Below are positions 1 to 11,500 of a DNA stretch of 64,000 nt, piece after piece. The translations under genes and the position numbers were made by a program. The stretch's first letter is position 1, and the number at the start of each line of letters is the position of its first letter. The DNA comes from Bryoerythrophyllum caledonicum. Its lineage: Eukaryota; Streptophyta; Bryopsida; Pottiales; Pottiaceae. Below the pieces are notes generated by a model. It made no database searches. It was not told the DNA's origin and was given only the letters and a program-made list of their open reading frames with translations. The stretch spans positions 5,117,773 through 5,181,772 of the forward strand of contig OZ020524.1 of the NCBI GenBank assembly GCA_963971425.1. Direction: 5' to 3'.

Positions 1-1667
1 AGCATGTGATAAGGGATGAAAAGTACGAGTGTTGGATGTTGAAGGATGAGAATGGTGAGTCTAGAATGGGCGTGGATAATGTATATTGTGCGAGTTTAAG
101 AGGGTCATTTTTGGGGATACAATATTTGTATCTTTGGTATAGCCAGACTTTTTTAGTTTCAAATGGTTGGGTTGTTGGCTCTATATTTGTGGGAGTTTGC
201 AATTTATTTTGGTATTGGTTCTATAGCCAGCAGAGTCTAGTAACAGGAATAGTGGTTTAATGTCTCCCGTTGTCTTTGTATATATGTGCAAGGTCTCCAT
301 TAATTTTGATTGTATTGTTTAATGTGAGAATGTTTGTATTGGGTTGCATTCGGTTGTATGCATATTGGGGAGAGGAATGATTATGGGTGGAGTAAGTGAT
401 CTTGGGTCACAAGGTTGCTCTTGAAGATGGTGTGCTTGAATGATCACTAAGTAAAATTTGTTTTGTATGTTTTGATAGTATTGTGTTAATAGTGTGGAGT
501 TATGGATAGAGGTGTTTTGGTCATGCCATGGGAAGAGGTTCCGTTGGGGTAGCCATTTGTTGTAGGTATTAATATTGTGTTGCCATTGGCATAAGTATTT
601 GGTAACGTTTTTTACAATTTTGTTTGAGTTGTTATATTTTCAATGTTTATGGTCAAGAATAACATTTATGGAATATGTGGATGGATATTTGAGGATATGA
701 ATGGGAGGGAAAGGGGAGAGTGGGTGTGGTGGGTTGGGAGGTAAATTGGTGGGTGATTATTTCTGGATTGGATGTTGTTGTTGGTGGTAGTATATGTATC
801 TTTGAGTGTGTAGGGGTTCCGGTGTGTTCGACAGGATGAGGTGCAAGTGTTAGACATGGGAGGTAGCAAAAGAGTTGTTGGGCAATATTAAGGGCATTCT
901 TTATTAATTTGGATGGTGTAGCATGAAATGTTTTAAGGTCGTTGTGGTTCATAATGTGTGTTCCATTTGGTAGTGTAATTTGTTTTAAGTCAGTAATATT
1001 TACTGAAAGAAGTTTATGTAGGAGTTTTTGGGCAAAGTGTTGGTTAATTCTTGTGTTATTTTGAGTCTCTTGTAGCCACATTTGTTCCAAAGGTGAGGGA
1101 TCAAAAGGGAAGTCCATGAGTGTGCTTTTTAGGTACACATTAGCTTCAATTTTTTAGTAGGAAAAGTGTTCAGGTGATTGGTGATCCAATGCAATCGGCT
1201 TTGTTTATTCTAAGGATATTTTTAGCACCACTGTATTTGGCAAGGATGGAGTGGATGAGTCCTTTGTAAATCTTGCCAAGTATACCTTTGTCATTTAGTG
1301 CATTTTGAAGTTGTTCACCTATACAACGCAGGTAAGCATTTTTTAGAAAAAAAGCTCCGTAGTCCAAATAAATTTTGTGGGAGTTGGGTTATGACATTTG
1401 ACATACATTTAAGGAGGCCACAAATGGATTTTTGTATGGCTATGATTTTTTTGTCTAGATTTTTGATAGCACGCATGGAGTATGGAACTGCGTAGAAACT
1501 CTATGCTACTCGAGGTCTAAGTACTACGTCTACCATTTTTATTTTTTGTTTCATGGTGGCTAGGCATGTTAGTAATTCTTTGCATTGTTTAGTAAGTTTG
1601 TGGTAGCGATGTGAATTTGTATCTTCCATTTTAGTGAGGGGACAAGGTGTGTTCCTAGGTATAGTAT
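1..1667 (-). pseudogene. LINE ORF2 region between reverse transcriptase and RNase H, copy A
   Basis: This stretch aligns along its length to 57930-59590 in LINE copy B. It is the connector downstream of the RT palm (thumb and following region) and has no recognised catalytic motif. It carries several stops and frame changes. No independent gene was seen. Confidence 0.7.
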
Positions 1668-2945
1668 TTACGGTTCAATTTGGTGTAGAGTAGGGATGGG
1701 TTGGTTACAATATTTTATGTTGGCGGTTTGCATATGGGCTTTGAATGCGGTGGGGTTCATTTTGGATTTATTTGGACATCCCTTGGCATCGCATTTTTGG
1801 GTGCCAACATTCATACCGGACCAATTGCAGAATTTGTCAATTATATTGAGTTGGGTTTGTAGTGATTTTAGTTTATTGGCTATGGCGGCAAGGTTGTCAG
1901 CATAGGCGGCCGAGTTAATGGTGACTTGTGATGTTCCAAAGGTGTATCCGTTATTTCTCCTTTGCATTTATCTGAGTATAGGTTTGAGGAAAATAATGAA
2001 TAGATATGGGCTTAAGGTATCACCTTGTATAGTGCCTCTTTGTATGGAGATGGGGCGAGTTGTTCCAAAATATTCTCCTACATATGAAGTAGATGAGTAG
2101 GAGTAAATATTACAAACTAGTGCAACTGCGTCGATGGGGTATCCGAGGTCAGACATAATTGTTAGTAGTCTTACATGGTCAATAAAGCGGAATGCATTTT
2201 TGAAGTCGATATATATGATATATATGTCTTGGTTTGTAAGACGTGCTTCTTCAAGAGCTGCTATTATGGTTTGGAGTTGCCTAGCGGTACTTTTTCTGCA
2301 CAAAATCCTTCTTTGCTATCATATAGGATTTGGTGTTTTTCTCCGTATGAAGATAATATGGATGTGATTGTGCTTGTGAAGAGTATATAGATAGTGTTAG
2401 CTAAGGCAATTGGTCTATGTTTTGGAAGCATTGAGAGGTCCCTTTTTTGTATAGTAGTATTGTATAACTCGTTTTCCATGACATGGGTATTTATTTTTGT
2501 TTGTATCAGTGGGAGAAAACTAAGGAAAGAAGTACGTGGAATCTTGGGGCATTAGTTTTAATATAGAGTTTGGGATGCGGTCTGGTCCTGGGGCTTTATT
2601 GTTGCCTAAATTTTTGAGGCATGCATCATATTTGGTATGATTAAAATTAGTGTGTAATGGGATTTGCGGTTTATCCCGTTTATCTATGGTGAAGCCGTCA
2701 AGATCGTGCCATGGATATTGTCTTACCGCACATGTACATGTAGGTGGGTGGTCTTGTGAATAGTAACATGTAGGTACGGTAGGTTTGTTGTTTTTTGGTT
2801 GTTGGTTGTAAATCTTATTGGCAATGTCTTCTGGACTAGTCAATATATTGTTATGTTGGTTGGTGATACAATCTAGTGGTGGAGAATCATTATTTTTGAA
2901 GACTCTTCTTTTAATTTTCTTAGGGATGGTTTCATATAATTGCAT
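1668..2945 (-). pseudogene. LINE reverse transcriptase region, copy A (frameshifted)
   Basis: Three minus-strand segments together give a reverse-transcriptase palm. The N-terminal block NLGNNKAPGPDRIPNSILKL lies near 2600. RPIALANTIY leads into motif A YIDFKNAFRFIDH near 2200, motif B QGDTLSPYLFIIFL near 2010, and motif C AYADN near 1905. Frame changes occur near 2290 and 1967. Motif C reads YADN instead of the usual YADD, as in copy B. The domain would copy the element RNA at the nicked target. Confidence 0.8.
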
Positions 2946-3242
2946 GTATTTAGAGATGGTTTTTTTGGCATTATCTCTGGTATACTTGGTAGGTATTTTC
3001 TTGGCTTGTTTATTGGCTTCTTTTGCGATTAGTGCAATATTATGTATTCATTCACCTGGTGATGTGTGGGATAGAGGTGGTGGTCGGATTTGTGTGTTGG
3101 AGAGTTTGTATTTCTTGGCAAATGGGGTGAGTAGACTATTGTGGGTTGTTTTGAACAATTTTGATTGTTTTTTAAATGGTTAGATGTTTCCATTTTTTGA
3201 AAGTTTTTGTGGTAAGTATCCTCCTTGTTTGTATGTTCTATT

Positions 3243-3442
3243 NNNNNNNNNNNNNNNNNNNNNNNNNNNNNNNNNNNNNNNNNNNNNNNNNNNNNNNNNN
3301 NNNNNNNNNNNNNNNNNNNNNNNNNNNNNNNNNNNNNNNNNNNNNNNNNNNNNNNNNNNNNNNNNNNNNNNNNNNNNNNNNNNNNNNNNNNNNNNNNNNN
3401 NNNNNNNNNNNNNNNNNNNNNNNNNNNNNNNNNNNNNNNNNN
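3243..3442. other. Assembly gap (200 N)
   Basis: Exactly 200 N, a placeholder length. It lies inside LINE copy A between the endonuclease and reverse-transcriptase regions. Alignment to copy B shows that roughly 400 bp of element sequence belongs here (compare 61260-61660). Confidence 1.
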
Positions 3443-3910
3443 TAATTAGGGTGGTAAAGGTATTTCTGATGTCTGTGATGAATCTAATGTCTTCTTGGTG
3501 GGATTGCATATACAGTTGAATTGTTAGCCATGGTTGAAGTGGTTGGTTGTTTATTTTTAAGTTTTGTAAGTATGGGGATATGTGCATTGGGGTGGGGATT
3601 TTGGTGATGTTTCCAAGAAACGCATAGTTTTTGTATATTAGTGTAAGCAGATCGCCGCAGCCTAGAGTGCATCGTAGTCTTTATTGTATGCATCTTGTGA
3701 AAGCGTGTGTGTTGTTGAAGATTAATTTGTAATCGGAGAAGAGTTGCAGGATATATTTGGTAGATTTGGTGGAGGTGATTTTTGTTTTTTGAATGTAGAT
3801 GAATGCTAGAGGGGTTGAGGTATGTAAAGCTATATTTTGAAGACATGGAAGGGCGGTGTTAGGGGATGAGGCGTTCCATGTGATTACATGCGTGTTGTTA
3901 TAGGGGTTGA
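3443..3910 (-). pseudogene. LINE APE-type endonuclease remnant, copy A (catalytic Glu lost)
   Basis: Minus-strand translation from about 3900 gives HVITWNASSPNTALPCLQNI followed by FIYIQKTKIT. This is the N-terminal block of an apurinic-like endonuclease, whose consensus is WN...L followed by QETK. The Glu of QETK is a metal-binding catalytic residue and is Lys here, while copy B retains QETK. A frame change follows, and the rest of the domain runs into the gap at 3442. The domain would nick target DNA before target-primed reverse transcription; this copy cannot. Confidence 0.65.
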
Positions 3911-4435
3911 GGGGGTTTTGGATAGATGGAGGAATATAAGGGGGCGGTGGAGGTGGATGACAGTATTCTAATATGGATTCAAGGAAGCATAGGGTTTCAC
4001 TGATGAGTTCGTGAGGGAGGAATGGAAAGGTTTGTTGGATTAGTTTGCGTAAAGGGACGGGTTTTTGCTATGTAGAAGACTATAGAGTGTGTTGTGTATT
4101 GCGTCTTTATGTAGGAGGATGTCTTGGTTTTCGTTAAGAATTTTTTTGAATGGGTGTTTAGGGTGGATGTGTCTTTTTGGAGGGTTATGTAAGTTGGATA
4201 ATTTATCAAGGAGGGTGTTGGTCCATAGGGTTGTCTTAGAGTTTTGGGATACTTGTAGGAGATTGCATTTTTCTAATGAGGGGTGAAGTGTGATTACTAT
4301 GGCGTAGAAAATGTGCGATGGTGGGTGGGTGTGTTTTTGTTGTATGTATTGTGCGATGTGGGGGAATGTGTTGTTTATGGTGTTGTGTAATGTATGTGTG
4401 TTGTCTAGAAGGGGTGCAAAGGTTTTGAAGATATG

Positions 4436-5266
4436 CTAGTATTTTGGGTAGAGTTCGATGGTGCTAGGGATGAAGTTTATTTTTGCATTTTTTTGATGTA
4501 GTGGTGGGTGTCTATTTAGTAATTTTGGCATTGGTCGAGGGTTTTTTTTTATGTCGCCTCCAAGTAGATGTAGAAGTGTGTGTAGAAAGTTTGTTAGGGT
4601 GTTTGTATGTTGTCTTAATGTGTACATGTGCTTCTATGTGTGTGTGTATTTGTGTGTATGTGTATGTTCTTGTGGTTGTATATGTGTGTTTGTATGTGTG
4701 TGTGTGTGTGTATCACAGTGTATGGGTGTGTGTGTATTTGCATTTTTATTCGTGTTTGTGTTTGTGGGACATCTCGGAGGTGTTGGTTGTGGGAATGCCC
4801 ATTGTTTATGGTGAAAAGTGGAGGTTTTTGGTTGTTTTTTGATTTGTGGTATGTGAATAGTATGGAGGTTATTCCAATAGGTGTAATCATACCATTGCCA
4901 ATTAAATTGACAAGTATCGTGTATATTGAGGTATTGTTGCTGAGTACAAAACAATGTAGCATAGTAGGGAGAGGTCCATGTGAAAAAGGGGAGTCTTTCC
5001 ATGATTGTACTCTCAATCTTAGGACATATGTATGTGTAGAGATATCTAAGGAGATAGAAAGCAAGTGCTAGGGATAGAAGGGAAGAAAGAGAGCTCGTGT
5101 GTATAATACGAGTAGGAAGGAAGCAATGGTATATCTTTAGAGGCAAAAGAGGTATTACCAAAACTTTAGAATGAAGATAGAGTAGTGATAGAACAAGAGG
5201 GAGAGGCACTACAAGGAGAATTGATACATCTAACAAACATATAGTACTAGATGGAAGGAGAGCCAA
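4436..5266 (-). pseudogene. LINE ORF2 N-terminal region: hydrophobic leader, His/Thr linker, degenerate 2A-like motif (copy A)
   Basis: One reading frame runs from 5266 to 4634. It begins with two strongly hydrophobic stretches (LLVVPLPLVLSLLYLHSKVL and SSLLSLALAFYLLRYLYTYI) that could be membrane segments or a signal. It then passes into a (CA)n-encoded His/Thr repeat tract. After a single TAG (4636-4634) the same frame continues into LLHLLGGDIKKNPRP at about 4575-4532. In LINE copy B the same place reads GGDIEKNPGP, which fits the 2A consensus DxExNPGP, so copy A has lost the Glu and the Gly. The start codon was not identified. No known family was recognised for the hydrophobic part. Confidence 0.6.
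4635..4760. repeat. (TG)n-rich low-complexity tract inside LINE copy A
   Basis: The plus strand shows an imperfect TG/TGTA/TTTG repeat; on the LINE sense strand it encodes alternating His and Thr. The same tract is present in LINE copy B (about 62890-63010), so it belongs to the element and is not a locus-specific microsatellite. Confidence 0.85.
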
Positions 5267-5323
5267 GAACCACCTAGAAGGTGGGGAAGTCGTGGGGGGT
5301 CCGTGGTCAATCCATGTGAAGGG

Positions 5324-6971
5324 TCATTTGGGGGGAAAGCCAAGTGCCTCATGGTTGGACTTGATACCCTTCATCACTAACAAAGCAACGTTCATTAGCT
5401 TTTCAATGTCATCTAGGTTGGAGTGTACCTCGGCGTTACGAGCGTTGGAGTATTCCCGGGTTTTGCGTATGAGTTTGTTCTTAAGGGTAGCTAACTCCAA
5501 TTGGAGTTGTTTGTCGTTGTCTCCTACAATGGCGGCCATCTCTTCTCGTATGTTGAAGGTGGGTGTGGCGGTGGGTTTGATGGTGGCTACCGTATTCACC
5601 AAAGCTATGTTGATACTGTTAAATCCCCATTTCTCTACCAAGGTGGAGGACGGGGGATCAGTGCCTTCAACACTCTTGCGGTGAGGGTGGATTTCAAACT
5701 TGGTGACAACCAAGGTTGAAAGTCTTGTGTAAGAATTGTCTATAGACAATCGGGTTGATGACTTGCACATTGACAGAGTCATTATGTTTGCCATCAACCT
5801 ACTAATGGAACCAAATGAATACCTCATTTTGGGCGTCGTAAATCCTCTTGATAGTCTCCGTGGATTATGCCACGCTCAATAGGATGGGGAGTTGAGAGAA
5901 GGTGAGGGTGAGAGCATTGTGCTTGGCTCGCTCGGAAGTGGAGAAAGCACCATTGTTACTAGGCTTTGCAAGGATGATCTCTTGGAAGGTTGTTACTTCA
6001 TGTTGCTCCAGTTTCTTGGCTTGTGTTGGGGTGGGCACCACTATCCATGCATAGGCCTCCCGTTCTTGCTGCTGGACATCGGTGACTTCAAACTCGGGCT
6101 TGCGGTGAGTATAATGTTGTGGAAGAGCCACAGAGGTTGTAGCTTTTGATGTTGACGGAGAGACCAAGCCGAGTTACGGGTTGCCATGTCTTGCAAACTT
6201 TTCCAAGGGATGCCGGTCCCATGGGTCAAGCTGCCATATGAAATACCTTGTGCCTCGAAGTAGGGAGAGACCATCTATTTCCGGGTGGAGTAGGTGTAGT
6301 TTGATCAATACTGAAAAGACATGTTTCTTGCCTTCTTTCTTCACCCCTTTGCAATGGATTGCAAGGGGCTCCAAAAGCTTATTACCAAGCTTAATATCCA
6401 TCTTAATTTGCCTAGCATGTGCATGTTTTTTGACCTCATCATGGAACAATGGGATTTTGAATAAATCAAACCAGATAGCAACATGGAAATCATGTGAAAG
6501 ACCAGTTTCGGAATTAGTAGGGATGTCAAAAGGGATCTGAGTGAGGTTGAAGTGTTGTCCTTCAACCCCATCATCTCTCACTTTTGGATACAATACCTGT
6601 GGAATACGAGGGAAGGCAATTGTGGCGCATAGAGCCTCCTCAACTTCTGACTTGAGGACTCCTCTTGCTATCATGGAAATTATGCTTTCTCTATTAGAAA
6701 GCGATTCTAAGCCGGCTTTCTTTGCCAGCTTTTCCGTGGTGGAGAAGCCTAGCCAAAATTTAAATGCTATGAAATTGGGAGACGAGGAGGGGGTTGGGGT
6801 ATTAGAGTAGCTACCTTTGAATTTTTTGGTAGGGTTCTGAATCTCGGTTGTAGAGTGGTCAGGGGTGTTTTCAGTTACACTCTGCAAAGTAGGAGCTAGA
6901 GTTTCTATGTCCATATTAATTGCAGCCGTCTTTGCAGTGGTATGTGGGGTTTCTAGTGATGGTTCCGTCAA
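5324..6971 (-). pseudogene. LINE ORF1-like protein (nucleic-acid-binding/coiled-coil), copy A
   Basis: The reading begins at 6971 and runs leftwards through one in-frame TAA (6176-6174), a further TAA at 5867-5865 and a frame change near 5830, ending at 5324. The first 265 codons contain a globular segment rich in aromatic and basic residues (FHVAIWFDLFKIPLF, then a Lys-rich stretch) of the kind seen in plant LINE ORF1 proteins. The last third (about 5350-5560) is a charged heptad-like stretch containing ELATLKNKLIRKTREY, which predicts a coiled coil. ORF1 proteins normally coat LINE RNA as oligomers. Order (upstream of the endonuclease) and composition support the assignment, but no family-specific motif is certain. 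Confidence 0.6.
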
Positions 6972-7605
6972 AGTGCAAGAGCAAAGTACAGGGAAGGCTT
7001 TTGGATTTCTATGTTGAGAGGAAAGGGCGCGACCTAATGCGTTTCTCTTTTTTCCTCTTTGAAGTCGGCGGTTGTTGGTTGTGTAGAACCTTGGGGGTTC
7101 TTTGTCATGCTCTTCTGATAATGATTTGTGCTCCTGTGGGATGTCCTTGGGCTTCGACTGGTTTGTGTTGGGATGAGAGTATGGCTAAGGCGGGGCGGGG
7201 ATTTCCGATGAGTTAGTGGCGGACGTGTATGTCCCTGAGGCGGGGCCCTCTCTGTCTCCGAATCGGGCATTGAGTGTCCCCGAGGCGTGTGCTGTGTATC
7301 TCCAAAACGGACACTGTGTACCTCTGGGGCACTAGCAAAAGTTGGCAGGATGAAGGACTTCGCTTGCAGGGAGTACCACTCGGCTGTTCGGGTTTGTTGT
7401 TTGTGTGATTTCCAAGTGTGTTGGTGCGCTTCTTGTCCTTGAGCTTTTTAGTGGATGTCATCACTTATTCTTGGGAGGGTTTGTTGTTCCTCAGTGTTGA
7501 TGTGGGTCTAGCCGGAGGGGTTGATTTGCTCTGCTATAGGGTCTTCTTATTTGCAGGTGCTTGGTCTCTAGTTGTGGGTGTGCTCTTGCCCTGTATGGAG
7601 ACATG
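6972..7605 (-). other. Probable LINE 5' region, nothing recognised
   Basis: No gene is recognised here. A short minus-strand reading (7464-7213) is rich in Lys, Arg, Ser and Thr and could be ORF1 leader or 5' UTR. The junction with the next repeat is at about 7605. Confidence 0.35.
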
Positions 7606-8767
7606 TAAAGATACCATTTTACTAGGTGTCATTGTGTCAAGAAATTATTAGACACTAGAAGAATATTTACAGTTGATTAAATCTGTTAGAGACGGTTGAC
7701 TGACTAGAATTTTCATGTTTTGTTTGCTCCGTTGACATGAATTTCTTTAATATGTACCAATCACGTATTTCTTTTTCCTGCCCATTTATGTTATTGCAAA
7801 TGCTATGCAAATCAACGGAGGGACTATTTCAAAAATAACCCTTTAGTGACCATGCAATCACTACACTAAATTTTATGTTTAGTGTCATGCATAGTAAATG
7901 ACTTGTGAATGCTGTAAGTCTTTACTTCTGATGAAGATTTTTACTAAGAGCACATAAACTTGTTTTATTCAAAGAGGGGAATCATTGTAGACACAGTTGG
8001 TAAAAATATTCATCAAAAGTAAAACTTTATAGCATTTACAAGTCGCTTACTGTGCATGACACTAATCATAAATTTAGTGTAGTTTGTTAATAGATGGTAA
8101 TTTGGCCTGTTGAATTTCTTTGGTAAGGCTACACTCACTTTCATAGGAACAAGGTATGGCTCTGCAATTTTTTTCCTTCAAATGATTTTGATTGAGGAGA
8201 ATCTATAAAAGTGGTCACATTTATTTCCAATGGTATCAAGAGGAAATTGAGTGTGTGTTTTTTTTAATGTTTTTATTCAAATAGTGGACCAGGTAATGTT
8301 CAAGCAGCCCTTGACTACAAGAGACAATCACATTGAGCCAAGGAAACAGCATACAACATCATTTACGGAGGTTGCACATTATTGAACAAAAAGTCAATGG
8401 ACAAACTCTCGGAGTTCCATCCAACTATTAAAAAAAACAACAGCACACCAGTCATTGGGAAAAAAATGCATGAAGTTCTTTTATATAGAATCTCCTATTT
8501 GGATGATGACAGAAGTTGAAAGCTCCCCCAATGGAATCTCATGGCAAAGTGCCCCCAGTAAGTCATTTTCCTATACTTTTCAATATATTTCAACATCATA
8601 ACGCTCCAAGAGTCAACTTCTCGGGATGCATGTCGCGATGGAACTTACAATAGGAAAAAGATTCAGGAGATGGGTAATTGGATGCTTGCAAAAGGGTGCC
8701 CATATTCTACATCTTAGATGGGCCCTACTCCTCTCTAAAGAAAGGTAGCCCTACATTAGATGAACTA
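7606..8767. repeat. Dispersed repeat R, copy 1, left part (inverted relative to 37.3-39.3 kb)
   Basis: This block matches, in inverted orientation, 37313-39290. For example the ATGGTATCTTTACnnn end at 39290 pairs with GTAAAGATACCATTTT at 7606, and ATCTTAGATGGGCCCTACT near 8725 pairs with the segment near 37330. It contains a foldback element (7860-8083). It continues on the far side of the MULE at 24903, so the MULE inserted into it. No coding potential was seen. Confidence 0.85.
7860..8083. mobile_element. 224-bp foldback (MITE-like) element, copy i
   Basis: The unit starts ACTACACTAAA and ends TTTAGTGTAGT. Its two halves are near-complementary over roughly 95 bp arms, each containing the TTTAGTGTCATG and AATGACTTGTG-type blocks. 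Copies occur at 38813-39037 and 44541-44764. It has no coding capacity. No clear target duplication was found, so the transposon superfamily is unassigned. Confidence 0.7.
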
Positions 8768-8776
8768 TACATTTTG
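8768..8776. repeat. Target site duplication TACATTTTG, left side of MULE
   Basis: The nine bases TACATTTTG immediately precede the terminal GGATCGCG and recur exactly at 24894-24902 after the other terminus. A 9-bp duplication is characteristic of Mutator-family insertion. Confidence 0.9.
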
Positions 8777-8930
8777 GGATCGCGTTAATTCACCCCGGCG
8801 AGCATGGCTCGGCGCCCCAGCCTCGTCGGGGTGAGAGCCTCGTGGCTGGGCCTGAGCCCGCTGCCCGGCTCCAACACAAAAATTCCCCCCCGCCCGGTCT
8901 TCCTCCGCCCGCCCGGTCCTTCCTCCTCCT
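8777..8930 (+). repeat. MULE left terminal inverted repeat
   Basis: A GC-rich segment starting GGATCGCGTTAATTCACCCC, whose complement is found at the right end (24735-24893). The arms differ by scattered substitutions and one roughly 10-base insertion (an extra CAGCCCGC-like block on the right). Mutator termini carry transposase binding sites and often the element promoters. Confidence 0.85.
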
Positions 8931-9575
8931 TCCAGAACGCCGTGCTATTTTTTTTTGGCAGTTTCCTCATGATGGCGCCGCCACATTTTTCGCCCCACAC
9001 ATTCAGAGCTTGCAGCCACCTTCCAACGCCTCCACCCCATCAATGTGTATGTTTGGTTTTGAATGATTGAAGTTGTGTGTGTGGACGTTGATGTTCTCTT
9101 TCATGTTTCTTTACAAATCGTTTTTGAGAGGGATGTGAGAGTTTAGGGTGATGTCTTCATGTTGTTTTCATACTTTATGAACCTAGGTTTTGCAAGGATG
9201 TACTCTCATGAAATTGCTTTTAGGACCTCTCAACTTCTTCCTTGATCTCCTTGGTGTACGATACTGTGTTGAAGAGAGATTGTATAGGGTTTGGGGTGAT
9301 TTCAGAAGTTTACTCATTGTCTTTTGCATGTTTATGGTTTACTGGAGCACCTTCATGTGCTACGTATTTGGAGATACGGATTGGCAAGTCTGTGTTTAAA
9401 AAACAAGGTTTGAGAAATTGTAGATTTGAAGTACGTAGGACAGGAGAGTCTAATGGAAAGCGAGGTCCATAGATCACATGTCCATGGGCAAAGTTTGGAT
9501 GTCCACGTTGTAGGCCAGCTGTCCATGAATACAGATTGCGTGGATTTAGGGAGTGGAGATGAAACTCACATGTGA
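8931..9575. other. MULE internal sequence without a recognised gene
   Basis: Subterminal MULE sequence, T/G-rich. Short readings on both strands have no recognisable product. It may hold the promoter and first exon of the transposase gene, but no start could be chosen. Confidence 0.4.
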
Positions 9576-10255
9576 TCTTGGGAGTATTCCGACCCAAATC
9601 AGAATACCTATGTCTGTCCTTTGCAATCGTCACAGCACCCTCTCTATTCGATTGACGTTCACAGGCCTGATCTCGGGCATACGCCTTTGAATGAGAATAT
9701 CTTAGATCCTGGGCCTGCCCATGTTCCAAGGCCTGACCTTCTCCATAGCGCTCTTCACATTCGTAACCTTGGCCACACACCACGTTCTTGTAGTCTGGTT
9801 CGAAACACCAGTGGACACGACGAACTGCCTCACTGCCCCATCCTAGATCTATCTGTCCCTGCTTCCAACCCATTTCATGATATATGAATGCCCCCTGGCC
9901 TCCTTTCAGATCCGACTAGTCCTATTCCGAACCCATTTGAGAACAACGTAGAGCCTCGTGGTGTCCCCTCAATGCCTCCTGGCCTCGTTGAACCTCCAAG
10001 TGAACACCCCTGAAGGCCAGAAGCCCATGTTTCGATTTCCTCTGTTGATGTCGCGAACCCGCCTGTTGATGTTGAAAATCCCGGTGATGCTCAGCTAAGC
10101 GGGCATGTTCTGAGCCCTGGCCTCGTTCTAAGACTGGACGAAGTTTCAGTTCCTGGCCACATTCCAGACGTTCCTAACCCTGGCCATGCTCTCAAAACCG
10201 ACGAAGTTCCATTCCCTGGTCATGTTCCACCTGTAGTACACACAAATGGCGCAAC

Positions 10256-10263
10256 ACCTACTA
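10256..10263. repeat. hAT target site duplication ACCTACTA (left)
   Basis: The eight bases ACCTACTA precede CAGGGTTGTCAT and recur exactly at 14780-14787. An 8-bp duplication is typical of hAT-superfamily insertion. Confidence 0.9.
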
Positions 10264-10483
10264 CAGGGTTGTCATACTGGACAGACGTCCGGTACGCCTG
10301 TCCGTCCGATTCGCCCGTCCGGTAGAGCTCTCGCCCGTCCGGGTAAGTCAACTGAGGGTTGACTTACCCGCTAGGTAAAAAATAGGCGACGTGGCAGCCA
10401 CGTATGAACTAAAGTGATGCCACGTAGGATTTAAACTAAAAAAATGAATAGTTGACTACATAAAATAATATATTGGCCGCAAG

Positions 10484-11500
10484 GACGTGTCCGCCTCCAA
10501 AAATTAGGGCGGGGACGTCTCCGCCCCTAAATGGTAGGGGCGGTGACGTCACCGCCCCTCCCCGCCCAATTTTGGAATCAGGATCTTTGAACGGCCATAT
10601 CTCACTCAAAAATAGTCCAAATCAATCGTGTGATATGTTTTTTGGCATCTACGCAAAATTTAGATGCCAAATCACACCTCAAACGCTTAATTTGGGCTGT
10701 TTTTGAGTGAATTATGTCCATTCAAACATTCTAACTCCAAATTTAGGCGGGGAAGGGGCGGGGACGTTAGGGGCGGGGACGTGAGGGCGAGGACTCAACC
10801 CTTTGAAGGTTGTAGAGGAACAAAGTTGGGCAAACTCCATTTTCGCCTTGGCAAAGGCCTTCCTTCTTCCCATGCGTTAGAGAAACGATATTTTTAATGC
10901 ACAATGAAGTTTTCCTTCCAACTTCTAGGGAATGACATGATTGCCGTGATGATTGAGGAATGCAAAGATCTTGTCTGAACCAAATATAGCGGCTTTTCCT
11001 CTATTGGACTTGAATTAGGAGAAGAAGAAGAACTACGGTCTTCCAATGGGACCGCCGTGAATGTAGTGTTTGTTCATTCTCTTCACTAAGCATATGGCCA
11101 CGAGACATAGGCCAGTGTGTATAGAACTAACTTCCTCTCTTGAGGGTAAACACTTTTCCACACTAAGTGCTTCCCTACACTAATTGCATTAAAGATAATC
11201 GACATGTCATCTCCCCCAAGGGCTTTGTGGATCCCCATACAACGAGGCCGTGGGATCTTCCATCATAATTGGATGGACTATGGTGGTACTTGAATTAGAA
11301 TGTTGTATTATGCTATAAACAACAAATTCTTTTTGACATTTTCAAATAAGGTAATATTCTTTGCACAAGTGAAACCTCATTTATTATCGACGGACAAATA
11401 CCATTGAGTAATGTAGTTTTAATGTAAAGATGTGTTCTTAAATGACTCATCTTGAGGTCATATTCAAATTTATGAAGCATAATGTCGAATCGTCCAATGT
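10484..11500 (+). repeat. Left arm of kilobase-scale inverted repeat in the hAT element
   Basis: This arm reads as the near-exact complement of 12808 to about 13860 (with the tandem array beyond it). For example the 65-codon readings at 10703-10897 (+) and 13415-13609 (-) differ by one residue. It includes one unit of the 264-bp repeat and a 22-bp palindrome at 10537-10558. The short readings in it are not considered genes. Confidence 0.88.
10537..10558. promoter_or_regulatory. 22-bp perfect palindrome with TGACGTCA core
   Basis: GGGGCGGTGACGTCACCGCCCC is identical on both strands. The TGACGTCA centre is a bZIP/CRE-type site and the flanks are GC boxes. The same palindrome recurs in the opposite arm at 13754-13775, 14018-14039 and about 14282-14303, with a decayed copy near 14546. 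It could serve as a transposase or host-factor binding site; function is inferred. Confidence 0.6.

Larger units (their letters stand above)
1..7605 (-). mobile_element. LINE (non-LTR retrotransposon) copy A, 3' part outside the window
   Basis: This is a decayed non-LTR retrotransposon read on the minus strand. From right to left it shows an ORF1-like region with a coiled coil, a hydrophobic leader plus His/Thr-rich linker, a degenerate 2A-like motif, an APE-type endonuclease remnant and a reverse transcriptase. The first bases correspond to about 57930 of LINE copy B, so the RNase H end lies outside the window. Many frameshifts and stops mean it cannot be active. The right boundary is placed at 7605 because a different repeat, shared with 37.3-39.3 kb, begins there; the true 5' end is uncertain. 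The sense strand is A/C-rich and G-poor, so the plus strand reads as T/G-rich. Confidence 0.85.

Noticed and set aside
4483-5071. Valine/cysteine-rich plus-strand readings in the LINE
   Set aside because: They are translations of the TG-rich antisense strand.
9310-9873. 187-codon minus-strand reading
   Set aside because: The opposite strand carries the frame that continues across the hAT insertion into the transposase.
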